Positions 9,622 through 18,163 of a stretch of DNA of 40,922 nt are shown here, piece by piece; position 1 is the stretch's first letter; each line of letters begins with the position of its first letter. This DNA comes from Parietichytrium sp. I65-24A. Lineage: Eukaryota > Sar > Bigyra > Thraustochytrida > Thraustochytriidae. A program made the translations under genes and the position numbers. The notes below the pieces were generated by a model. The model was not told the DNA's origin and made no database searches. It was given only the letters and a program-made list of their open reading frames with translations. The stretch is from assembly GCA_012862575.1 (NCBI GenBank), contig BLSF01000132.1, positions 1-40,922 of the forward strand, written 5' to 3'.

Positions 9622-10900
9622 GTGGAGTCTAACGAATACTATGACAATGAAAAGAAAAAGACAGAGGGAGTGGGAGGGAGAAATGTGGTGAGTGGCTCAT
9701 GGACTGACTCACGGAAATTTATAGCAGAGGCTTACGGAATTGGTAGGCCAACGGTACGGGATCCGAGGGTACTGAGTTCCGTAAAAAGGCTGGTACAGTC
9801 GCTACGGAACTCGGTGGGGTCAAGTAGGTAATAGGACGCACTACAGTTGACATAGCCGATAGGGTAGCCACCTGATAGGTCTTCGGCATAGCGGTGCTAA
9901 GTCAGATATTCTAAGGACGGTCTGAGAGGGACACCACTAGTAGAAAGATAAAAGACGATTAGTATCGCCTGCGCTTGACACCACTCAGCTAACCTTCCGG
10001 ATAGTAAGTGTTATAGAGTCTCTTTATCCGAAGCAGTAACGATTCTTCGTAAGAGCCTTTCCTCTCAACGATTAGATAAGACTCCGATTAGAAACCAAGC
10101 CTGTACTGACTCCCAGTGGCTCTGCCACTGCTTTCAGTAGGAGCCAACTCCATAGTCGATTTGGGTATCAGCAAAGTAAGAGTTCTACTCTATGTTCAGA
10201 GATCCCGAATCCAGATGACGTCATGATGACGACCGCAGTGCTAAGAAGAAGGGTGAGAAGGAGTAAGGCTCCCAACAGCCTTGGCTTAGTCGAATGTCCT
10301 ATGTTCAAAATAGGACTCTAGATAGTCGCTACTTGAACTGTGTGAATCCCCGACAACAAGTAACACTTCGCCAGGCGAATACTATAGAACATTAAGTGAG
10401 GGAGATGATAACAAGGAACGGGTCGTTCAATTCCACTAGTAATACGCTAATTACTGCTACGTCCCGGACTCGCGTGCGGAGAAATGCGTCGGAAATGGTT
10501 CAGCTCAGAGAACGCCAGTACCACTGGAGGATTAGCTAAGGCTACGCATGCACGTAGCTGGCTGGTGTCAATTTGTGCTTTCTCTTTTTGGGTGGTGTGC
10601 CAGGAATGCCAGGAACATGTCGCCAGGATCTCTTGACGCCTAGCGGTATTGCCTATAGTCCCTAGAGGATTGCATGTGTGAATGCTGCTGGCGAGTCAAC
10701 ATCCGGAAGAATCGGACTTTTTCACTTAGCCAAATAGGTATGTCCCCGTGGTAGTCGGAGAAACTAGGATAGTTGAGAATATGTTTTCGTATCTCTGGTT
10801 CGCGTGAGTGTATATCGCTAGTTCATTACATAACCCTTGCGGGTTCCACACAGATCATCAATTGGGGATCGCGAGTCCGAGGATGACTATGTTTGATTTT
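9622..10900 (+). pseudogene. Possible decayed Tc1/mariner-type transposase
   Basis: No intact frame survives, but fragments read in order like a Tc1/mariner/IS630 transposase. At 9712-9831 (one frame) a helix-turn-helix-like stretch contains FIAEAYGIGRPTVRD and then SVKRLVQSLR. In another frame from 9834 come TTVDIADRV (second HTH-like), RLRLTPLS near 9976, a DSD..KPSLY stretch near 10081 that could correspond to the D-E-K-W-F block, and GISKVRVLLYVQRSRI near 10165-10212, which resembles the 'SKxxITKVMFLxAVARPR' strand of mariner proteins. More than 20 in-frame stops, mostly TAG/TAA, interrupt it. No terminal inverted repeats or TA target duplication were found. Alternatively this is unrelated TAG-rich non-coding DNA; treat the assignment as a hypothesis. 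Confidence 0.33.
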
Positions 10901-11040
10901 TGAGGAATGCAAAATAGTCCACGCAAAAGATAGATATCTCATTCCATGCATGGTTGATTGAGAAAGAAAAGAAGAGTATAGCGTGGTTGATACGGTTTTA
11001 AAATTACGAGCGGAATGATTGGGACGGAGGAGAAAGACCA

Positions 11041-11907
11041 TCAAGGAAGGTCGTCAGGATCAACACCAAAAATTGCCTTCGTCGCGCCACTAATGAGATA
11101 CGCCACGGCGCACACGCTGTAACCGATGAGCAGGATCTCCAGTCCCGAGCGCCACCACGACTTTGTGGAGAATAAACTCTTGACCGCACCAAGGACAAAG
11201 AGAGTGATCCCAGAGGCCAGACAAGCAATGATAAACAGAGCAGTCTGGCCAAGGTGTGGGAATGCAAAGGGAAAAATACAGTATCCAAGCAAAGGAAAAA
11301 AGCCAAAGAAGATGAACGAGCAGAAAGTCACAAATCCGTCAAACCAAGGGTTTTCATCCTCGTCCGGAACCTGCAGACCGAGCTCCTCGACCATCATAAC
11401 GTCCACGAAAAAATCGCGATGCGGCGCCATGAGCTTGATCACCGTCTCTGCGTCCTCGCGCGACATGCCACGATTCTCATACAGCTCAATCATCTCTTCA
11501 ATCTCGCCCTCCGGGTACGTGTCATACTCCCAATACTCACGCTCGCGTTCCTGTCTGATGTGCTCGTGCTCGGCCTTCGTGGACAAAGCATCCCCCAAGC
11601 CCATGGCCAATGCGTCCGCAATTTTGCTCGAGAACCCCAGAATCAAAATGACATCGGTGCCATATCCGCCGCCAGTAGCCCCAGAAACGATGGCAAACGT
11701 GGTCAAAATTCCGTCCAGACCGCCAAATACCACTGACTTAATCAAAGATCCTTCCTTCTGGTGCCCGTCCTCGGAAGCTGTTCCTTTGTTGTCGTGAGCC
11801 ATTCTCGACATCTCCAAATCATTCGCCAAATATGCGCTTCGCGCCAAATTCAAGTCCCTCTTCACGCCATTTTCCCCGTTCACAAGCGGCGTATTTTCGC
11901 TAGCCAT
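11041..11907 (-). CDS. Vacuolar iron transporter (VIT1/CCC1 family)
   Basis: A 288-residue membrane protein that probably moves Fe2+ or Mn2+ from cytosol into a vacuole in exchange for protons. Five membrane segments fit the family: about 57-77, 84-108, 188-212, 221-243 and 255-278. TM1 carries the GGLDG motif with its conserved Asp at 65. TM2 continues into DALAMGLGDALSTKAE (98-113). The cytosolic loop (about 114-180) is the Glu-rich metal-binding domain, with E113, E115, E119, E121, E123, the EGEIEEM segment, and MM at 171-172 before EE. The 50-residue hydrophilic N-terminus is typical. Length and motif order are complete. Start ATG at 11907 is the first in frame. Substrate choice between iron and manganese cannot be read from the sequence. 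Confidence 0.95.
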   Translation of the reverse strand: MASENTPLVNGENGVKRDLNLARSAYLANDLEMSRMAHDNKGTASEDGHQKEGSLIKSVVFGGLDGILTTFAIVSGATGGGYGTDVILILGFSSKIADALAMGLGDALSTKAEHEHIRQEREREYWEYDTYPEGEIEEMIELYENRGMSREDAETVIKLMAPHRDFFVDVMMVEELGLQVPDEDENPWFDGFVTFCSFIFFGFFPLLGYCIFPFAFPHLGQTALFIIACLASGITLFVLGAVKSLFSTKSWWRSGLEILLIGYSVCAVAYLISGATKAIFGVDPDDLP

Positions 11908-12557
11908 CGCCGCTTTTCACCGTAGGTCGCTCGCTCTCTCGGTCAAACTTTTACTCACTCGCCACCTACGCGAATTCGCCGACGCGGGTAGGAGTATCTA
12001 GGCTGTGCACTATTGTGTGTGCAATTCCTCCGGTGTGCGTGGGGGTCCTCGCTCTCACAACAGCTCCTCTTGTCGAGTTTGCGAGGTGGTCCGCACAGCT
12101 TCGGTAGGAGGTCACTACACGTGCGTAGCGAACAAATGGACGTTCGTTGGGCCTTGTATTGGTACCCTAAGGAAGATGTATAGGCGAGCGACTATGATGT
12201 TCTACGCGATCTAAATCTAAATCGGTGATTTCGTTGGTAATGGAGTTGACGGAAAAAACATTGCATGGCACATTCGCACTTTTTAACTTTTGCATTTTTG
12301 CGCATTGCACTATGCAAAGTGCAACATGCAACATGCAAAATGCACTTTCGCACTTTTGCGCTTTGTACATTGCACATTGCACATTGCACATTGCTGGTTT
12401 GCATGGTATGCAATTGCAATTGCAATTGCAATTTAAATAGGTCTCCAAATTGACCCAAGTCTGGGTGAGGGAAAAGCATGTGGAATTGGAGTTGTTTCAT
12501 TCATTTCATGTTCATTGCATTTACATATTCTGGGAAACAGATTGAGGATTTGTAAGC
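11908..12557. other. Intergenic between VIT gene start and permease gene end
   Basis: This is the 5' flank of the VIT gene and the 3' flank of the permease gene, both on the minus strand. No gene is supported. The half nearer the permease contains a TGCA-rich repeat block described separately. Confidence 0.5.
12290..12435. repeat. TGCA-based repeat block
   Basis: The stretch is dense in TGCA cores. The 7-mer ACATTGC is repeated four times at 12367-12394. The hexamer TGCAAT is repeated four times at 12409-12432 and is self-complementary as TTGCAA. Between 12300 and 12365 several inverted GTGCAA/TTGCAC pairs can fold on themselves. The block lies about 125 bp downstream of the permease stop codon. 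Confidence 0.8.
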
Positions 12558-14580
12558 TCAAACGATGTCGATGGCGTTTACTCGGTCGATTGTGTCCTTG
12601 CTCGCTTCTGGGCCTGGTTCCACGCGATCCAAGCCCTTGGACGAAGAGCTCGCTTGGTCGTCGTCCACGCTCTCCTCGCAACAACTGGACTCTTCTGCTG
12701 GCAAGCTACCCAGTGCTGGTGGAATACGATCTGTGAAACGCTGGACCAGGTGCAGGATGATGCATGCAGCGCACAACATGCCGTAAGCCACTGCGAATCG
12801 CCAGCGGGTGCCAAATCGATACCCACAGTATGTACTTGGCTCCGAAGCGCAAGCAAGATAGTTTGTTGGGCAGCTGTCGGAGTCTGCAAGACCCAAGGAG
12901 AGTTTGGTAACACAATAGCCCCCCATGGGCAGTGAATAATCCTGAACCGAAACGGTTGCCTGGTGGATGAGCCCAATCGAAGCGCAGCTCGCCGCAAAAA
13001 GGCTCCAAGCGGCTGCCTGAAGATAGCTTCTTTCGATGAGGAAATAGACGATAGAGCAGATGATCATGGCAAAGAAGATGCTGCTTCTGCTAATCGCATA
13101 GATTCCAAAGAAGGAAGTACTCATCGCATCAAAGCTAATGCCGTTTTGAACAGCGTAGTCGCAGATGCCAGGAAGCAGGCCCAGAAGGAATACAGGAAAT
13201 TGATGATTGGGAACCCCTTCGGCTGCCTCCTTGCAAATGATGAGACCGACGAACGCAATGACTGGGGTGATTGCCGAGGAAGGAATGACAGCGTTGATTA
13301 GTGAGAAAAGGCCTGTCAGAGAGACGATGAGGAAGACACCACAGTTGAGCACCGAGTACCCCATTGTCGAACCGATAGCTTTGTAGCTTGGGTGGCCAAT
13401 GTACACAGTTGTCATGAACGGCGTTCCAAACACAGCCCCGACGAGGCAGCCCGCTCCATCAACAACCATGCTTTCCCGGATGCCGTAGGAATCGCCCACC
13501 GTTTTTGCACTTTGCACGTTCATCAGGGTCCCAACAGAAGCTTGAATGGCCAAAGGGAGGATCACGCCAATATAGTTGTTGATATTGCTCCAGTGCCCGA
13601 GCGCATGGACGCCAGTTCCAACGCCGGTCCACTGAACATAACTGGCAGCCTCCGTAACCTGAAGCGCCGTTGCGCTTCCGTTCATCCATCCCAGTGCGGT
13701 TCCAACGACCATCACCACCAATGCAGTCGGGATGGGGTCGTACTTGACACCGGTGAGGTAGCCAATGAGCATCACGCAGAAGGGCATGAGACCAGAAATA
13801 GGGTCCATGAAAGCATTAGCGATGCTGGACATGAGCAGAAACGAGACTCCGATGGTGGCTAGAGATGCCAAAAGAGCTCCAGCAGGGGTGACATTTGCGA
13901 TGGTCTTTCCGAAGATGCCAATTGCCACGCCAAACAAGCCCGACAAAAAGTTTGACACCACACCAGTTTGCCAAGAGCCCTCAATCGCTGCAGACAAGCA
14001 ATCGCCAAGATCAACAGCTGTGCTGTTTGCAGTCATGCTTGCCATGCACTTTGCACTTTCGCTTTTCTGTGACGTTCACCTAACCATTAGTCGCTGGGCA
14101 CAGAGCTTCATCTCATACAGAATTTTTGAGGGCATTCAAAACCAAAAAACTTACATAGACCGGTAGAAGAATGGAGTACACAAAGCCAAACGCTGCCGGG
14201 GTGTTCAACCCGTATGGGAGAGAGGTAACATCGCGAAATCGATTCTCTTTGAGTGATAATCGGCACGCCATCCAGGAATAATACAGGTTCCCGAACACCA
14301 TAACGATTGCTGTTCCAGGAATCACCACCCCCCAAACCGTCTGATTGGAAGATGCGCTCACGATGGATTCCACTTGAGAGCGGAATTCTGGCGAATAAGT
14401 AGCCAGCGACGGCGATACCCAGACGGTGTTCAACAAGAGCTGGATGATGATGAGCAGGGTCGAGCAATTGTCGAAGAAAAGCTGCACAAACCCATTTAGA
14501 TCATTTTTCACAAATGTCAAGTGCGTCAACGGTCTCCAAACTGAGCCCAGCGCGGCAAGCGCTTTGTCCTTGCAAGCCAT
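12558..14580 (-). CDS. NCS2-type (xanthine/uracil-like) permease, two exons
   Basis: Spliced 644-residue multi-pass transporter. Exon 1 is 14580-14155 (142 codons) and exon 2 is 14066-12558. The 88 bp intron has GTAAGT at the donor and CAG at the acceptor, and both ends are phase 0, so the frame runs from LLPVY directly into KSESAKC. Exon 1 contains SLPYGLNTPAAFGFVYSILL, and exon 2 WQTGVVSNFLSGLFG, TPAGALLASLATIGVSFL and DPISGLMPFCVMLIGYLTGV. These match the bacterial/fungal 'xanthine/uracil/vitamin C permease' group, distinct from AzgA and classical nucleobase carriers. About 12-14 membrane segments are expected; substrate is unknown. The C-terminus (about 600-644) is acidic, Ser-rich and cytosolic, with CCEE and SSSS motifs. 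Start ATG 14580. Confidence 0.88.
14067..14154 (-). other. Intron of the NCS2-type permease gene
   Basis: The donor GTAAGT follows the TAT codon ending at 14155, and the acceptor CAG ends at 14067. A CTAAT branch-point-like element sits about 20 bases before the acceptor. Reading through without splicing hits a stop shortly after the donor. Splicing joins two frames of the same protein in phase 0. Confidence 0.88.
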
Positions 14581-16184
14581 CTGCTCCTGCGTCTATTTCG
14601 CACTTTGATGCTACAAGCGTTTCGTCTTTGCGTTGCAGGTCCGGGGTTCGAAATGCGGGCTCCCTAAATCTACCAAGCGAGGCGAATTCGGTGTTTATGG
14701 TTTGTTGGCTTGTTTGTTTGTCGTCCTCGAGGTCGAGTTGTGGAATTGAAGAGACCTTTGTGCCATGCCCATCTCACCCGCTTGAGGCTGTCTAATGCGC
14801 TTGCCGACACATCTCGAGAATGTTTAATACCGCGGCTACCCTCTAGTATTCTCGGCTGGACTTGGTCCGTCACGAAATATGCATCACCATGTTAGCTTCT
14901 GCGCCAAGGACAACCCATGCTTCTTGCGTTCGCCATGACTACTCAGGCAACCTTTGCCAACGTCCAAAATTCAGTAACAGTCCAAGTTTAGCTAGGGCGG
15001 ATAAGTAAGACTTTTGCACATAATTTTCATGTGCACTGAATCGTCACATAACCGTCGAGTACTGTACCTTACTCGTTCAGAGCTTTCCGTGTTCGGAAGA
15101 TTCGGAAGGTCCATTTGTTGCGTGTCACTGATCCCATCAAAGACTGAGAGCTGCGGTGCTCTGTGGGTTCGGAGTACCAGCGACGAGCAAGAGCGGTGTT
15201 TTGCGGCACTTTGACTTGCTTCGAGTTCAGTCTTTGCGACTCCTCAGAGTAAAGTTGTTTCTTCGGAAAGCGCCGAGTGCCGTGTGGGCTGAATTTTACA
15301 GCCAGACGCAATTATACTTCTCCGGCGCGTCATTGAATTCTGAGACCTGAAGCAGGGAACAAGCGAGGGTGCGAAAAGAAAGGAAGGAAGAAAGAAAGAA
15401 AGCTCTCGAGATTACACGTGAATTCCAAATATTGCCTCAAGCCGAACCACCCGCTCGGAGTTCAGCCAACTCTACGAAATAGTAGCTGCAGCGGCTCATA
15501 GCGTGAACTGTTTTTTTCACGACGTTTCACGACACGCGGAAGACGAGCCATCTACCTTCCTGCGGCGCGAGCGCCTACATCTCTTCGCCCCTCTTCGCCC
15601 TCGGCTGATTGACTTCTTGCGAGAGTGAACCAAGCCATGTACGTCAAGACAAAGTCAATGTCGCGATTCTGAGTTTCGTTCGCGAGTCTGCTCGGGCATC
15701 ACGTTTAGCTTCATGGCCGTGCGCGAGACACTCGACGCTGTATGCGACGCGAGCGCTCAACTTGTGCTTTTAGATTGTATTGCGATTGCGCAACGATTTT
15801 CATGCACATGTTCATTGAACCACCATTCAACTTGTAAAAATTTGTGCAGAAATTGGTCCATCATTGACATATTTAAGCACGTCTATCTCGAGTGCTACAC
15901 TATTATCTACATTTTACATAATACTTTGCAAGTGCTATCTTAAACTCCTCTACGTGCGCTTTGTCTTGTAATCACTCATCTTACTATTATTAACCTAACT
16001 ATGTATCATACTATTGACTCTGTATTACCTGACACAGGCCTCTGCACGACTGGTCAACACAACTCGCGCACACTCGCCATACTTTCGCGGAGCACAATCG
16101 ATTCACAATTTCGAGGCCCCACGGCTTCCTTTATAAACAATACTAAGTCTGTTTGGCAGAGCGCAACCTTGCAGAGCGGCAGCG
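14581..16184. other. Divergent intergenic region (permease / WDR89)
   Basis: The 1.6 kb region contains the 5' flanks of both neighbours. A purine-rich GGAA/GAAA tract lies at about 15378-15402, and A/T-rich sequence at 15780-16030. A string resembling a tRNA B box (GGGGTTCGAAA near 14643) lacks paired arms. Short open frames (for example 15713-15943 +, 76 codons with ATG; 15069-15311 -) have no recognisable content. No gene is supported. Confidence 0.5.
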
Positions 16185-17745
16185 ATGGAGTCCGACAGGC
16201 GAGCGAGACAGCAGCACAAAGTTGAGCAAGGCAGTGCAAGAGTTCGTTCTATGGTAGGTTTCACGGCGACGACTTTTGTCAAGTTTGGATGAAAAATGCT
16301 TTTATGCTTTTATGCTTTCAGGTTAGGAATGCATGCATGTCGATGCGGAGCGAATGGGCTAACGATTGATGTTTGTTGTCGCGGTCGCGTTGTGACAGAT
16401 TCGGGGGTACGAGCTGGTGAACACTGTTTCAGCTTTCCCAGAGAATGGGTTTAGACCCCAGACTGCGGATGGCTTGGTGCCATCGAGCTTGGAGAAAGCA
16501 GCTGGCGACCAGGGTATGACGGAGGAGATGGAGGATGACGCACTGGAGTATGTGACGGAGGTTAAAGTACACGGCAGCGATGGCTTTGCTGCACTTGCGT
16601 GCACAGATTTCAAGATTAGATTGATGGACCTGAGCAGAGGACCTTCCGGAAGCGGAGAATTGGGCATTCTCGCCGCACATAGAGAGAGAATCACAGGGCT
16701 TGAGTTTTCAGACGACCTGAATGATCTTACTTCACTGTTTAGCTGCGGTGAAGACGGTTTGCTGTGCTCGTGGGACATGAGGTCAACTAAGGTGACGCAA
16801 AAGTATGCTTTACCGACATTGGGGGAAGCCTCCTGCTTCTCTGCTCTTTCTATCGGTTGCGGAGGCCAGCTTGTAGCAGCAGGCACCGATGACGGCGAAA
16901 AGTCCGGTATTTTTTTTTGGGACAGGCGGAGTAGCAAACTGCTTGGCCAGTATCGACAAGCACACGTTGACGGGATAACGGAACTTGCATTCAACCCAAG
17001 CCGCCCCACAAACTTGATCAGCGGCTCATTGGACGGCCTGGTGTGTCTCTTCGACATTACGAAAAGGACGGAGGACGACGCTATTGAATCTGTATTGAAT
17101 GCGCAAAGCGCTGTCAATAGGCTCGGTTTCTTCGGACCCCAGCACGAGTGTCTTTTCTGTTTGACATCATCGGAATCTCTTTTGCTCTTCCACGCAGAAA
17201 AGGCCACGACGATGGCCGAATTTACGAATATCAGAGACCAGCTTGGAAACGCTGGCGCGCCTTCAGACTACCTTATAGACTGCTGTTACGTCGATGGGTC
17301 AGGAAGTGGTTCCGGCGCAAAAGGACAAACTTTAATGCTGATCTCGGGCGACCACGAAGGGCGAATCCATCTAAGTGATGTCACTCTTTTGGGTACTGAA
17401 AAGCTCTGCACCATAGAGAGTAGATACGGTCACAATTCCGATGTTCGTTCTGCGGCTCTATTTAGTAAGGATCCAAATACTGGCGTTCCTCGACGACTTC
17501 TCACAGGTGGGGATGATGGACAAATTTGCGAATGGGTAAGTTTATTGGAGGTGAGAGGACCACGGGTTCCATCGAGTTCGCGCTTTTAACATTGATGACA
17601 CTGTGAACTGTATTGAATGCTGAAACAGCGGCATTCGGAGCGCCTGAATGGAGGTGTTGCAGCGTCTGTTGGGGGACCAATGAATGCGGAAAAAGTTGGA
17701 GCGAGCAGGCGTCGACAGAATGGCAGGAAACATCGTGGAATATGA
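16185..17745 (+). CDS. WDR89: WD40-repeat protein, WDR89 family, three exons
   Basis: Spliced 440-residue beta-propeller. Exons are 16185-16253, 16399-17535 and 17629-17745; introns of 145 and 93 bp have GTAGGT/CAG and GTAAGT/CAG ends, both phase 0. Exon 1 encodes a basic/polar 23-residue start. Exon 2 carries the blades, with clear WD signatures FSCGEDGLLCSWD, GIFFWDRR, LISGSLDGLVCLFDI, ISGDHEGRIHLSD and LLTGGDDGQICEW. The segment after LDGLVCLFDI (EDDAIESVLNAQSAVNRLGFF) is characteristic of WDR89. Exon 3 adds a short Arg/Lys-rich tail ending RRRQNGRKHRGI. Unspliced, the frame has no ATG before the WD region and would end in an abnormal tail, so the three-exon model is preferred. The molecular role of WDR89 is poorly defined; a scaffold function is likely. 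Confidence 0.92.
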
Positions 17746-18163
17746 AAAAATCTCCGTTCACCAGCAACGCAATAACATGAATGTGCCAAAACTTGACGTC
17801 TAAGCCGGGAAGTGTACATTAGTTTCAGGAAGAAGAGGAGCAAATATGTACGGCTCTGTCACCGTTTCTCCAAGACGAGCAACGCGGTGACCTAGGTGGG
17901 GCAACTCACCTGCATAGCTTTATTCTGAGACTTTTGTATCGTACAGGCCTGGAAGGTGCGCTTTCGGGAAAGCAAATTTGAAAGCTTGATCTGTTGCACG
18001 AATGCCCTAACACAGTCTATTAAAACTCTGTTGAGATATTGTTTAAAATGTTCTACTCTTCATCGATTTGACCTGTTGACCACGACCTTTTCAAACTTTC
18101 TTTCTCCAATGACTAAGAGAGTAGAGGCAGAACTGATTGAGAACACGAAGCTCTGTTGTGCAC
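17746..18163. other. Convergent intergenic region
   Basis: The 418 bp region between the 3' ends of WDR89 (+) and the ABC1-like gene (-) contains no gene, repeat or structured element that I can support. Confidence 0.5.

Noticed and set aside
10215-10224. CRE-like palindrome ATGACGTCAT
   Set aside because: Single occurrence inside a decayed block; no nearby gene start to regulate.
14636-14660. tRNA-like B-box string GGGGTTCGAAA
   Set aside because: No pairing T-stem, no A box and no acceptor stem at the right distances.
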